Assembly: GCA_017934475.1 (NCBI GenBank)
Contig: JAGBJN010000001.1
Coordinates: forward strand, 248,001-312,000
DNA length: 64,000 nucleotides
From: Clostridia bacterium
GTDB taxonomy: Bacteria > Bacillota > Clostridia > TANB77 > CAG-508
Direction of reading: 5' to 3'
The notes beneath the pieces were generated by a model that worked only from the letters and a program-made list of their open reading frames with translations, did no database searches and was not told the DNA's origin. Shown here piece by piece: positions 35,693 through 45,665 of this stretch (position 1 is its first letter; each line of letters begins with the position of its first letter). The position numbers and the translations under genes are program-made.

Positions 35693-35740
35693 AAAGACTT
35701 CAAATGAATTTTAAATTCATTCATCTGAAGCTTTTGTTTT
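35693..35740 (+). terminator. Terminator of the divergent tRNA-Gly
   Basis: CTTCA-ATGAAT and ATTCAT-TGAAG form an interrupted stem starting 5 bases after CCA, followed by a T-rich tract. Confidence 0.65.
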
Positions 35741-35818
35741 TATTATTTATTTTTCTTGATGTATTCGGAAGGTGTCCCCGTTTGTAATTAAAGATATATA
35801 CAAAACACAGTCAAAGTA

Positions 35819-35847
35819 TTGAATTATAGGCTAATATATGTTATAAT
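35819..35847 (+). promoter_or_regulatory. Promoter of the 35924 gene
   Basis: TTGAAT and TATAAT separated by 17 bases, about 77 bases before the ATG, leaving a moderately long leader. Confidence 0.7.
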
Positions 35848-35923
35848 ATCATTGTTTCAATCTAATTAAGGAATAAAAAAATTTTTTATGGCTTTGTACA
35901 AAAACATTTTAAGGAGGATCATT

Positions 35924-36322
35924 ATGAAAATTAAACAAGCCTTTGTAACACGGGAGAATCCAGCTGAGATTTTTTCAATAATCGAAGATGTATTATCAAC
36001 AAGACCTAATACACAGGTTTTTGTTGATGATAAAATCTATGAAGAGTTAAGCAGAAACGGCTCGGATTACAATGTCTATTCTCACAACTACATGAAAAGA
36101 GTTCATTATCAACATGATAATGACAACTTTGGAGGAGAAGAATGGTTAGCATTATCAGAAGGTTGCTATTTTGATAAAGTCATTGCTAGAGGAAGCTTTA
36201 TAAGTAACTGTAATGAATATATGCAGTTAGTTGAATTCCATTCTTCCAAAATTAAGGAGTATATTCATTATTGTTCAGGATTCAAGCAGTTGTTACTTAT
36301 CCGATTTAAACCTAAATCTTAA
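35924..36322 (+). CDS. Unknown ~130-residue protein, family A copy 1, early CGG
   Basis: A 132-residue soluble protein without a family I can name. I start at the ATG at 35924 because AAGGAGG lies 7 bases before it; the open frame extends 12 codons upstream without support. It is a distant homologue of the 63530 protein: shared pattern ...IY-E...DYN near residues 46-55, and GSFISNCNEYMQLVEFHSSK then IKEYIHYCSGFKQLL near the end (against TAHNTDYMQVTLFKM and RFNYIHYNAGMTKIL). Foreign-looking codons (CAG, CGG, GAG). The only CGG is codon 10 (VTRENP). It is flanked by the two tRNA-Gly genes and has its own promoter and terminator. Confidence 0.7.
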   Translation: MKIKQAFVTRENPAEIFSIIEDVLSTRPNTQVFVDDKIYEELSRNGSDYNVYSHNYMKRVHYQHDNDNFGGEEWLALSEGCYFDKVIARGSFISNCNEYMQLVEFHSSKIKEYIHYCSGFKQLLLIRFKPKS

Positions 36323-36330
36323 TAAGTTTT

Positions 36331-36374
36331 ATAAAAAGAGAGACATTTCACTACTGAAAAAGCTCTCTTTTTAT
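36331..36374 (+). terminator. Terminator of the 35924 gene
   Basis: ATAAAAAGAGAG and CTCTCTTTTTAT are perfect 12-base complements with a 20-base loop, 9 bases after the stop. Confidence 0.8.
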
Positions 36375-36384
36375 TTAAAATAAA

Positions 36385-36531
36385 GTACTTGCAAAATTTA
36401 AAATTTTATGTTAAAGAAAATACATAAATCGAATTGTACAAGAGAGCTTGAAGCAAAGTATGTTTATTTTTCGCATACCTGTTTCGAAAACGCTCCAAAA
36501 AGAAGAAAGATAAAAATATCTTTCTTCTTTT
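36385..36531 (+). ncRNA. Possible small RNA with strong terminator
   Basis: TTGCAA at 36391 and the weak -10-like TTAAAG downstream could start a roughly 110-nt plus-strand RNA containing a conserved-looking core (AAATCGAATTGTACAAGAGA, CGCATACCTGTTTCG). It would end in the perfect terminator stem AAAAGAAGAAAGATA/TATCTTTCTTCTTTT (36497-36531). No ORF is credible. The palindrome may instead act as a second terminator for the minus-strand tRNA-Gly. Weak. Confidence 0.35.
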
Positions 36532-36548
36532 ATTATTTTCAACAAAAA

Positions 36549-36574
36549 AATAAGTCGACCAAGATCGACTTATT
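36549..36574 (-). terminator. Terminator of tRNA-Gly(UCC)
   Basis: AATAAGTCGA and TCGACTTATT pair around a 6-base loop 3 bases after the encoded CCA, followed by T7 on the minus strand. Confidence 0.85.
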
Positions 36575-36576
36575 AG

Positions 36577-36650
<74 letters not shown>

Positions 36651-36734
36651 ATTTCGTTCCTTACTGGAACGATTATTATTATACATATTTTTATTTCCTT
36701 TGTCAATATTTTTTTGCAACTTTTTTTATTTTTT

Positions 36735-37670
36735 TTATAAAATATCATAAATATTTTTAAAAGAATATCCGTTATCCCTTAAATATTGTATAATTTCAGG
36801 CAATGCTTCATATGTTAAAATTTTATCAGCAGCATCATGCATTAATATTACAACACTTTCTTTATCTTCTACTGTATCTATTACATTTTGCACCAATTCT
36901 TCTACAGTTTTGGCTCCTTCTGCATCTCTAGATAATGCATTCCAGTCTAATGAAGCAATTCCATTATCTCTTAATGCTTCTACTGCTTCTGCTTTTACAT
37001 CTCTATAATACCCACCTGTAGATCCACCAGGAAATCTAAATAATTTTGAATGATAATTCGGATTACCTAGTGCGTCTTGTATTATTGCTTCTGTTGAATT
37101 ATATTCATCAAATACTGAATCTACATCTTGATATATTTCTCTATATACATGTGAGTAGCTATGATTAGCAATATAATGTCCTTCATTATATTCTCTTTGT
37201 ATTAACTCTGGATTATACTGTGCTCTTGAACCCAGTACAAAAAATGTCGCTTTAATGTTTTCTTGTTTTAATAAATCTAATATAAATGGAGTAACAGACA
37301 TATTTGGTCCATCATCAAATGTAAGAAATACTCTTTTTTCTCCAGTTTCTTCATATATATTTTCTATCGCATTTAGTTGTTCTTCTGTAAATGCTATTTG
37401 ATTTTTTTTCCTTTGTTCTTCCTCAATTCTTAGTTGTTCTTTTTTTATTTTCTCTTCCTCTTGAAGTCTTTTTTGTTCTTCAACTGCTGATAATGCAAAT
37501 TGTTTTAATTGTTCATCTTCTTTTTTATTATTAATTTTAATAATTGCCAAACCTATGCCACATACGATAACTGCAATAACTAGAATAACAACAAGAATTG
37601 TTAGAAATACTTTTTTCTTATTTAAAGTTTTTCCTTCTTCTATTTGAACTAAATCATATCCATATAACAT
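36735..37670 (-). CDS. Membrane-anchored polysaccharide deacetylase (NodB domain)
   Basis: A 311-residue carbohydrate esterase 4, presumably de-N-acetylating peptidoglycan or another wall glycan. One N-terminal membrane segment (about 20-46), a coiled charged linker (about 52-95, EEQKRLQEEEKIKKEQ), then NodB (about 115-311). Active-site motifs: the metal Asp pair in FLTFDDGPN, HxxxH in ANHSYSH, RFPGGSTGGYY, DWNALSRD and ILMHDAADK. A second NodB protein lies at 59909. It has an AAGGTGA site and no operon partner in the same direction closer than the dockerin gene region. Confidence 0.92.
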   Translation of the reverse strand: MLYGYDLVQIEEGKTLNKKKVFLTILVVILVIAVIVCGIGLAIIKINNKKEDEQLKQFALSAVEEQKRLQEEEKIKKEQLRIEEEQRKKNQIAFTEEQLNAIENIYEETGEKRVFLTFDDGPNMSVTPFILDLLKQENIKATFFVLGSRAQYNPELIQREYNEGHYIANHSYSHVYREIYQDVDSVFDEYNSTEAIIQDALGNPNYHSKLFRFPGGSTGGYYRDVKAEAVEALRDNGIASLDWNALSRDAEGAKTVEELVQNVIDTVEDKESVVILMHDAADKILTYEALPEIIQYLRDNGYSFKNIYDIL

Positions 37671-37906
37671 TTTTTCACCTTATTCGACATCTTTTTTTTA
37701 TATTATATACACTTTTTCTTAAATTAACAAGTTTTTTTATTTTTTCAGGCATTTTTTATTAATGATGTAGCATAATTTTTTTCTATTTTAACTCATGTGA
37801 TTTACACTATCAAAGAATTAAGCGAAAAATAAAAAAATACCAACATTTTGAATGTTAGTATTTTTTATATAATTAATGTATATCAACAATACCATCGTAC
37901 TATCTT

Positions 37907-40900
37907 TTAGTTTATAATCCATGCACCTGAAGCATCTTTTCCAGGTGTTCTTAGTGTAGATTGTAGATAAACTACAGGGCGTATACCATAACCGTTCAGA
38001 ATACTCGCGCAAGTGACTACTAACACCAACGCACAAGCTGTTGTAGTACACGTCACCAATGTTCACATCATCAGCAATGTTCACTATACGTACGCCGAAA
38101 TACGCATCACTCGAACTACTACGCGCACAACGAGAAGCCAGCCAATATTCTATATTGTAAGAATTTTTTGTGTCCCTAAATAGCATCTTATATAGTTCTC
38201 CTGATGTATCTTTTAAATAATCTGCTCCATTATAAGTATAATATGTATGTGTCTCACTTCTACTTGTTGCTGATGTTGAATTTCCATTTGATGTTGTTTT
38301 TGTTGGGTAATATATTGTATGTGTATATGGCTTTGTTCCATAATAGCGCTCTAATGCAGTTGATGGTGTTACTCTACATATACTATTTATATCATCTACA
38401 TTTATACTTCTTGCTCCACTTCCTGTTAATGATACATTACTATATCCTTCTATTTCTTCTCCTGTTTGGCATGTAAATGATTTATCTGTATTGGCTCCTG
38501 CTCCATGTCCATATATACTACAAACTCTATTTATTTCTTCCTCAGCATATAGGTATCCTATTGCTCCATGTAATGTTAATTCTCCTATTGGTGTTTCACT
38601 TATTAATACTACCTCTCCTGTTGTTGTATTTTTTGAAAGTACTCTCCATTTTATATTACTACTTGATGTAAATGTTTTACTTGAATCACCATTTCCATGT
38701 GATACCCCTGTTCCTTTAACTGATTCATAACTATAATTATTTGTTGCATCATAAGCTACATAGTCTCCTACATTTACTTTTGTTGCTAATGAATATGTTG
38801 CATATGATTTGTTCTCTGTTTTTTCTATTTTCCAAACATCTTCATTTATATCTACTCCTATATCAGATGGTAGAAAAACCACAGGACGAACTGCTGCCTC
38901 TAAACAAAAATAAGGAATATCCCATACAGATCCTTGTCCTCCGCCTCCAAAGCAATTTATTCCATCATTTTGTATAGGAGAAGGAGAACTTGTCCAGTAG
39001 TCCTCAATTCTATTAAACATTCTATTGTGTGGAAAATATAATGTATTGTTAAATCCCTCCGGATCTGACCAATCTAATCGAAAATTATTATTCGTTGGAT
39101 TTTCTTCTCTTCCTACATAAACACCATATAAACCATCACTCATTGCAGAAGCTGTTTTAGCAGTATATAAAGTTGTATATCCACTATTGGCATTCCAACT
39201 TTCTACCCAATCTTCTGTTGTCGCTCCTCCTTTAACTTGCACACCGCTTACACCTTCAACATTACTTCCAACTAATAGATTATTCCAGTTACTATTATTT
39301 AGACCATTAATCAAATCAGTTCTATTTGTTGTTACCCTTACTCCATATTCTGAATAATCAGTTCCACTATAGTTATTATCCGATTTTTCTAATCCAACTG
39401 TTGTTACATCAAAAGCGCTATTTGGCATATAATCTGCTAGTATTAGCCATACACCTTTACTTTCTTTTTTAAATACTCTCCAATCTGATTTAGGTGTTGT
39501 TCCATCTTCTAATTCAATTGTTCTATCTAATATATTTGTTCCTAAATCCACATATTGTCCATAATCTGTAACTGATGTATTACCAATTGTATGTTTTACT
39601 TTTGATTTTTCTATTGTTATTACAGGGCGTACGCCATTGTATTTTTCCTTTCTGTCATGACTATTTCCGTCAAATTCCGTTTGTTCACCATTTACAGCCC
39701 ATACATAGTTATCAAGATTTTCATTAGATGTAGATACCCAATAATATAGATAATTATAGAATGGTATATCATACTCTTCTTGCCAATTAGCTTTTCCCCA
39801 TATCATATCTCCATATTCATCTTTTAAAGTATCTGCTTCTTCATATGTTAATAATCTTCCTTCTATTCCACCTAATGCTTCTGCATAGTCTCTTGCCTTT
39901 AAAATTGCACTAGTTGCTTTTGTCTCCGTACTTGGCACTGGATAATTGTTTAAGTCTATTCTTTTTCCTGATTCCCAATCACTAACCCAATAATTATCAT
40001 TTGAGAATATACATCCTGTATCACTATAGTAAGCATCTTTTAACTGCATATAATGACCTTGTTCATTTTCTGTTTTATTTAAATTATATTTAGCAAGTAA
40101 AGTAACTGTGCTTTCTGTTGTACCACTTTGTTTTAATACATAGAAACTTTCAGTTCCTACCTTTACTTCATCTCCGATTTTATATGATTCATATTCTCCA
40201 TTTTCTATTTTTCCAATTTTCCAAACTTCTTCTGCGATATCTAATGGAGTATCAGATGGAATAAATATTACAGGTCGTACACCTTGACCTTCTATATTAG
40301 CTCCGTTGAGCATCTAAACAACCATATTTTGTTACATTTACAATAGCACCTGCTCCTTGGCTAGAAGGTGAATTTAACCAATATGCCCCACAACTACCTA
40401 AATCTGATTTATGTGGAAAATATAGTGCATTTGCATAGCCTGCTGTATCTCCACTTAAACGTGTAGTATAATCTTGAGCATATTCTCCATCCTGATATAT
40501 ATAATATCCCCAATCTGGTGTAGCTGACATTCCAGTTCTTTTTAATGTATTTATATGAACATATCCATTATCTTCCCAACTATCTATCCATGTTTCTAAA
40601 TCTATAGCACCTTTTACAATAACATCTGAATTAGTATATAATGCAGAATTAGTTGATATTAAACCTTTCCAATTACTAGAATCTAGTCCACCTAGTAAAA
40701 GTCCTCTATTTGAAGGTGATTTAACTTCATAGGTTGAATATGGTACTAATCCAACATTTTCTACATTAAAAGCACTATTTGGCATAAAGTCAGCTAAGAT
40801 TAACCATACTCCATCATCATCTTTTTTAAATACTCTCCAGTCTGATGCTGGTGTTGTTCCATCCTCTAACTGAATTGTTTTATCTAATATATTTGTCCCT

Positions 40901-41481
40901 AGGTCTATATATTGTCCATAATCTAAAACAGATAAGTCTTCAACTTTATTCACTTCATCTTTTTTGAATGGATTCTCAATATATTTTTCATCATTTGTAA
41001 CTATATATCTTATTAACTTTGATAAATCTATAGTATTTATATCTTCATCACCATTTATATCTGCAGAAACACGTTTCTCCTCTTCAGTAAGTTGAAAATT
41101 TGATAAACCTATGTAATGTCTTATTAATGAGCTTAAATCTATTTGATTTGACTCTCCATCACTATTTACATCTCCTGCTACAGATACTTTATATGCAACA
41201 CTATCTGTTCCATCTGTAAATATAACAGCCATTCCTGTCTTTATTATTCCTTCTGTTATTGTATTTGTTCCTTCTACAATTGTCATTTGCACAGAATCAA
41301 ATTTTTTCATTTTACTCCTAAACGAATTAACTGATGTATCTGGTATAACATAAGATATAATATTATCTTTAATTTTATATTCTCTTGATAATATCTCGAT
41401 TGCATTGCTAGATATTGACATTATAGTTAAAGTAAATATCATTACAACAATAATTAATATGACACTTAAAATCTTTTTCAT
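37907..41481 (-). CDS. Dockerin/DUF6273 repeat surface protein; two CGGN quadruplet frame joins
   Basis: Signal peptide/anchor (about 1-27), a dockerin type I domain (about 101-165, VAGDVNSDGESNQIDLSSLI and ADINGDEDINTIDLSKLIRY), then four or more DUF6273-like domains, each with WRVF/WRVLS..LI and ending G(V/I)RPV. The zero frame breaks twice. At 40305-40302 reading CGGA as Gly gives CLDAQ-G-ANIEGQGVRPVIF; at 37994-37991 reading CGGT as Gly gives REYSE-G-YGIRPVVYLQS, with a proper end GAWIIN and stop at 37907. 3575 bases = 1191 codons + 2, i.e. a 1190-residue protein with Gly at 393 and 1163. No other CGG is in frame. Without shifts two truncated ORFs (394 and 831 codons) would result. Probably a cell-surface or extracellular adhesion/scaffold protein. 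Confidence 0.85.
37991..37994 (-). other. CGGT quadruplet (Gly) site 2 in the dockerin protein
   Basis: Minus-strand TCT GAA CGGT TAT GGT ATA. Reading CGGT as glycine restores GYGIRPVV, the domain end seen in the other repeats, and a stop 27 codons later. Confidence 0.7.
39380..39590 (-). repeat. DUF6273 repeat unit (copy 2)
   Basis: About 180 bases closely similar to 40750-40935 (encoding DYGQYVDLGTNILDRTIELE and the WRVFKK segment), an internal duplication inside the dockerin gene. Confidence 0.7.
40302..40305 (-). other. CGGA quadruplet (Gly) site 1 in the dockerin protein
   Basis: Minus-strand GCT CAA CGGA GCT AAT ATA. In the zero frame a TAA follows two codons later; reading CGGA as glycine continues into the next domain. 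Confidence 0.7.
40750..40935 (-). repeat. DUF6273 repeat unit (copy 1)
   Basis: Partner of 39380-39590; encodes DYGQYIDLGTNILDKTIQLE and SDWRVFKKDDDGVWLILADF. Confidence 0.7.
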
Positions 41482-41678
41482 ACTATTCTCTCCTTTGTTA
41501 AAAAAACTTACAAATATCTATTAAAATAATACATTATTTCAGTGGTTATTACAATAAATTTAACTAAAAAGTAATATAATGGTAATATAATAGTAATATA
41601 TTTTCTTTTTTATTTTTTTTCAACTTTGTCTTGATAAATTATATTTTTTCTGTTATTATATATCAGTAATCTTTATTT

Positions 41679-41761
41679 GCTGATGTGGCGGAACTGGCAG
41701 ACGCACTGGACTCAAAATCCAGCGGGAAACCATGTGGGTTCGAGTCCCACCATCAGCACCA
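41679..41761 (+). tRNA. tRNA-Leu(CAA)
   Basis: 83-base class II tRNA: acceptor GCTGATG/CATCAGC, anticodon stem CTGGA/TCCAG with loop CTCAAAA (anticodon CAA, reads TTG), long variable arm, T arm with GTTCGAGT, and encoded CCA. Confidence 0.95.
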
Positions 41762-41765
41762 AATA

Positions 41766-41801
41766 GAAAAACCAACATTATATAAATAATGTTGGTTTTC
41801 T
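41766..41801 (+). terminator. Terminator of tRNA-Leu
   Basis: GAAAAACCAACATTAT pairs with ATAATGTTGGTTTTC around ATAA, followed by TTTATT; it also faces the stop of the minus-strand acidic gene. Confidence 0.8.
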
Positions 41802-41808
41802 TTATTAA

Positions 41809-42264
41809 TTACTCTTCATTCGTTGCGTCTTCTACTGAAGCAGCTTCGTCTGAGACTTCTTCAACCTCTTCTTTTTCCTCCTCCGAATCTTCGAAAATGG
41901 TTTCTGTTATAACCTCAGAATCTGTGTTTTCTTCACTGTAATCCTCATCAATATCAAGATTAGGATTACATCCATATTCTTCGGCTTCCTGCTGATAATC
42001 AGTCACATTTTCAGTTTCTTCTTTTTTTTCTTCCTGTTCTTCTCCGATGAATTCCCACTCAATAACGTCATCATCATAGACATTATAGCCGTTGTCCACC
42101 AGAACCTTCTTTGTTTCTTCCCTAATGTTACCAGAGAATACTGTAAAAAATTCTCCTGCTTCGGTTGCAAGCTGAATCAATCTTTCAATTTCAGCAATCT
42201 GTTGTTCTACTATCTCTTTATTTCTTCTTTCAGAGATAGCCCGTGCTTCATTAGCAGTAATCAT
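41809..42264 (-). CDS. Acidic phage-like protein, foreign-looking, early CGG
   Basis: A 151-residue acidic protein. The N-terminal half looks like small phage accessory proteins: MITANEARAISERRNKEIV, IERLIQLATEAGEFFTVFSG, then KKVLVDNGYNVYDDDVIEWE. The C-terminal half (about 77-151) is almost all Glu, Asp, Ser and Thr. Function unknown; location next to a tRNA gene suggests an integration scar or cargo. AAGGAGG precedes the ATG. Its codons (CAG, CTG, GAG and CGG) differ from neighbours. The only CGG is codon 8 (NEARAIS); reading it as a quadruplet would end the protein after about 17 residues. Confidence 0.65.
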   Translation of the reverse strand: MITANEARAISERRNKEIVEQQIAEIERLIQLATEAGEFFTVFSGNIREETKKVLVDNGYNVYDDDVIEWEFIGEEQEEKKEETENVTDYQQEAEEYGCNPNLDIDEDYSEENTDSEVITETIFEDSEEEKEEVEEVSDEAASVEDATNEE

Positions 42265-42367
42265 GATTTTTCCTCCTTATTTCTGCTGCACGCTTCTGCG
42301 TTCCTAATAGGTTACTTGTCTATTATATCACAAATAATTGTGATAAGCAATACATAATTCTTTTTTT

Positions 42368-44215
42368 CTATTCTACTGTTACAGATTTAGCTAAATTTCT
42401 TGGCTTATCCACATCTAATTCTTTGTTTTTAGCTATATAATAAGCTAAAAGTTGCATTGGAATAATTGATAATATAGGTGACAAATAAGATATACACTCT
42501 GGTATTTTTATAACTTCCATATAATTTTTGTCTTCAATTTTTTTATTCGTAACTATTACAACATCTGCACCTCTTGTTATTACTTCTTGAATGTTGCTTA
42601 TTGTTTTTAGTGCTAAACTCTCTTCAGTTATTATTCCAATAACTGGTACTCCTTTCTCAATTAAAGCTATTGGTCCATGCTTTAATTCTCCTGCTGCATA
42701 TCCTTCTGAATGAATATATGAAATTTCTTTTAACTTTAATGATGCTTCTAAGCATGCACCATAATCTATGTTTCTTCCAATATAGAAAATGTCCTTGCTA
42801 TTATAAAACTTCTGTGCCAATTTTTTTATCATTTGATTTGTATTCAAAGTTTCTTTCACTTTATTTGGTAATAGTTTTATCTCTTCTTTTACCTTTTCTA
42901 TTTCTTTTAAATCTTTTTCATTTTTTGCTATTTTTTCTGCTATATATAATGCTGCTATATTTAAAAGAGTAAGTTGACATGTATATGCTTTTGTTGAAGC
43001 AACTGCAACTTCCGGTCCAGCATGTGTATATAAAACGAAATCTGATATTCTTGAAATCGTACTTCCAACAACATTAACAATTGAAAGAGTTTTTGAATGT
43101 TTTTCTTTCGCTAGTTTTAATGCAGCAATTGTATCTGCAGTTTCTCCTGATTGGCTTATAAATATGCAAAGTGTGTTCTCATCTATTATTGGATTTCTAT
43201 ATCTAAATTCTGATGCCATATCTACTTCTGTAGAAATCTTACAATATTTTTCAATTGAATATTTTGCAACCATCCCTGCGTGCATTGCAGTTCCACAAGC
43301 TACTATATATATTTTATTTATTTTTCCAAAATCTATTTCTTCTAATGGTAAATCTATTTTTCTACCATTTAACGTAGTACCTATTGTTTCAAATATTGCT
43401 TTTGGTTGTTCATATATTTCCTTTAACATATAATCTTCATAACCATTTTTCTCACTTGCCTCTGCATCCCATCCGATATTCTTTAATTCTTTATTTTTTT
43501 CTTTTAAATCATCATCGTAAAATCTTATTGTATCTTCTTTTATAACTGCTATCTCATTATCGTCCATAAAATAAAAGTCCTTTGTATACTTCAAAATTGC
43601 AGGTATATCAGAAGCAATATATTTTTCATTTTTGCCTACTCCTATTACTAAAGGGCTCTCTTTTTTTGCGACAATTATTTCATCATTAAAAATTGGAGAT
43701 ATAACTTCAATTGCATAACTTCCTTTTAGTTTTTTTAATGCTAAACTTACTGCTTTTAACACATCTTTGTTTTTATTATAATAATAATGTATCAAATTTG
43801 GAATCACTTCTGTATCTGTTTCTGAATATAGTTCATATCCATTTTGATATAAAAAATTTCTTATTTCACTATAATTTTCAATAATTCCATTATGTACTAC
43901 AGCAATTTTTTTGCTATTATCCAAGTGAGGATGAGCGTTCTCTTTTGATGGTTTTCCATGTGTTGCCCATCTTGTATGTGCGATTCCAATGTTTGAATCT
44001 TCTACATTTATTAACTTCTTACTATTTTGAATGTTTTTTACTCTTCCTTTATCTTTTATAACTTCAATTTCTTCATATGTATTATTATTTCCTTTGTTAT
44101 TGTTTAATACAGCAATTCCTGCAGAATCATATCCTCTATATTCTAGAGAAAGTAAGCCATTTATAAGGACTGGAACCGCTTTATTTTTACCTATATATCC
44201 TACTATTCCACACAT
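42368..44215 (-). CDS. glmS: Glucosamine-6-phosphate synthase (glutamine-fructose-6-phosphate aminotransferase)
   Basis: First step of UDP-GlcNAc synthesis. MCGIVGYIGKNKAVPVLI gives the N-terminal nucleophile Cys (after Met removal), with HTRWATHGKPSKENAHPH and HNGIIENYSEIRNF of the glutaminase. Two SIS domains follow, with FISQSGETADTIAALKLAK and YIGRNIDYGACLEASLKLK, and a C-terminal DKPRNLAKSVTVE end as in the family. 615 residues. No glmS ribozyme was recognised upstream; only about 40 bases separate it from the pgi terminator. Confidence 0.96.
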   Translation of the reverse strand: MCGIVGYIGKNKAVPVLINGLLSLEYRGYDSAGIAVLNNNKGNNNTYEEIEVIKDKGRVKNIQNSKKLINVEDSNIGIAHTRWATHGKPSKENAHPHLDNSKKIAVVHNGIIENYSEIRNFLYQNGYELYSETDTEVIPNLIHYYYNKNKDVLKAVSLALKKLKGSYAIEVISPIFNDEIIVAKKESPLVIGVGKNEKYIASDIPAILKYTKDFYFMDDNEIAVIKEDTIRFYDDDLKEKNKELKNIGWDAEASEKNGYEDYMLKEIYEQPKAIFETIGTTLNGRKIDLPLEEIDFGKINKIYIVACGTAMHAGMVAKYSIEKYCKISTEVDMASEFRYRNPIIDENTLCIFISQSGETADTIAALKLAKEKHSKTLSIVNVVGSTISRISDFVLYTHAGPEVAVASTKAYTCQLTLLNIAALYIAEKIAKNEKDLKEIEKVKEEIKLLPNKVKETLNTNQMIKKLAQKFYNSKDIFYIGRNIDYGACLEASLKLKEISYIHSEGYAAGELKHGPIALIEKGVPVIGIITEESLALKTISNIQEVITRGADVVIVTNKKIEDKNYMEVIKIPECISYLSPILSIIPMQLLAYYIAKNKELDVDKPRNLAKSVTVE

Positions 44216-44257
44216 ATATAAATCCCTCCTGTTTTTTTATTTTATTCTAAAAAAATA

Positions 44258-44284
44258 AAAAAGTGCATACTGCACTTTTTTTAC
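44258..44284 (-). terminator. Terminator of pgi
   Basis: AAAAAAGTGCA and TGCACTTTTTT form an 11-bp stem with a 3-base loop, overlapping the pgi stop. Confidence 0.85.
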
Positions 44285-45597
44285 TTTTTCTCATATCCTG
44301 GTTTTCCTAATAATTTAAACATATTTGTTTTATATTTTTCAACACCTGGTTGATCAAACGGATTTACTCCTAATAGTTTTCCTGACATTGCGCATGCTAG
44401 TTCAAAGAAATAAATCAACTCTCCTAATGATTCTTCATTTAGTTCATTCATGTTAATAACTATATTGGGAACTCCGCCATCAACATGTGCTTTTATAGTT
44501 CCTTCCATCGCTTTTTTATTAACGTAGTCCATTGTCTTATCTGCCAAATAATTTATTCCATCTAAATTATCTTCATCAACATGAATTGCAACATTAGTTT
44601 CTTTTCCTTCTATGTTTAAAACTGTTTCAAATATACTTCTTCTTCCTTCTTGTATGTACTGACCTATTGAATGTAAATCGGTTGTAAAATCAGCCCCGTC
44701 CGGATATATTCCTTTTTGTTCTTTTCCTTCGCTTTCTCCAAACAGTTGCTTCCACCATTCTATTATATAGTGCATTTTTGGTTCATATGTTACTAAAAGT
44801 TCTATATTTTTATTTTGTTTATATAATATATTTCTTGCTACTGCATATTGATAACATTCATTATATTTTAAATTCGAGTCATTATATTTATCTTCTGCTG
44901 TCCTTGCGCCTGCTAGTAATTTATCTATATCCACTCCACTAACGGCAATTGGAAGTAATCCAACAGGTGTTAATACAGAATATCTACCTCCAACATTATC
45001 AGGTATTACAAATGTTTCATATTCTTCCTTGTCTGCTAACTGTTTTAAAGCTCCTTTTTCTTTGTCAGTTGTTACATATATTCTCTTTCTTGCCTCTTCT
45101 ATTCCATATTTATTTTCCATAAATTCACGGAAAAATCTAAATGCTATTGCTGGTTCAGTTGTTGTTCCTGATTTAGAAATAACATTTATTGATAATTCTC
45201 TATTTCCTATTAGCTCTACTAAGTCATTTAGATATTCTCCACTTATATTATTACCTGCATATAATATCTGAGGTCCTTTTCTTTGTTCTTTTGGTAGATA
45301 ATTATAAAATGTGTTATTTAATGTTTCTATTACTGCTCTTGCCCCTAGATAAGATCCACCAATTCCTATTACAACTAGTACTTCTGAATCTTTTCTAATT
45401 TTTTTTGCACATTTTTTTATTTTATCTAACTCTTTTTTATTAATTTTTGTTGGTAATTCTAGCCAGCCTAAAAATGCTGTTTCGTCATCTTTGTTTAAAT
45501 ATAATTCATCGTGTATTTTTTCCACTTCTTCTGCTTTTTTCATTATTTCTTTTTTATCAATTCCTACATATTGAAAATCTACTTTTATATTAGACAT
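44281..45597 (-). CDS. pgi: Glucose-6-phosphate isomerase
   Basis: Interconverts glucose 6-phosphate and fructose 6-phosphate. The 438 residues fit the short bacterial type. Motifs: [20 protein letters not shown] (SIS core), [35 protein letters not shown] and [14 protein letters not shown], with [14 protein letters not shown] near the end holding the catalytic Lys. Together with glmS it forms a hexose phosphate branch point, but the terminator between them argues for separate transcripts. Confidence 0.95.
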   Translation of the reverse strand: MSNIKVDFQYVGIDKKEIMKKAEEVEKIHDELYLNKDDETAFLGWLELPTKINKKELDKIKKCAKKIRKDSEVLVVIGIGGSYLGARAVIETLNNTFYNYLPKEQRKGPQILYAGNNISGEYLNDLVELIGNRELSINVISKSGTTTEPAIAFRFFREFMENKYGIEEARKRIYVTTDKEKGALKQLADKEEYETFVIPDNVGGRYSVLTPVGLLPIAVSGVDIDKLLAGARTAEDKYNDSNLKYNECYQYAVARNILYKQNKNIELLVTYEPKMHYIIEWWKQLFGESEGKEQKGIYPDGADFTTDLHSIGQYIQEGRRSIFETVLNIEGKETNVAIHVDEDNLDGINYLADKTMDYVNKKAMEGTIKAHVDGGVPNIVINMNELNEESLGELIYFFELACAMSGKLLGVNPFDQPGVEKYKTNMFKLLGKPGYEKK

Positions 45598-45665
45598 CCA
45601 AATTCCTCCTCTTTTGCACTTTGATTTATTTTATATCAATTCTAAAATTTATGCAATATATTTTT

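Noticed and set aside
35750-35800. Minus-strand fragment ending TPSEYIKKNK, resembling the tail of an AraC-type regulator
   Set aside because: Only about 14 codons are open and nothing upstream continues it; too short to call a pseudogene.
44220-44260. glmS ribozyme upstream of glmS
   Set aside because: Only about 40 bases separate glmS from the pgi terminator; too little for the ribozyme and no core sequence seen.
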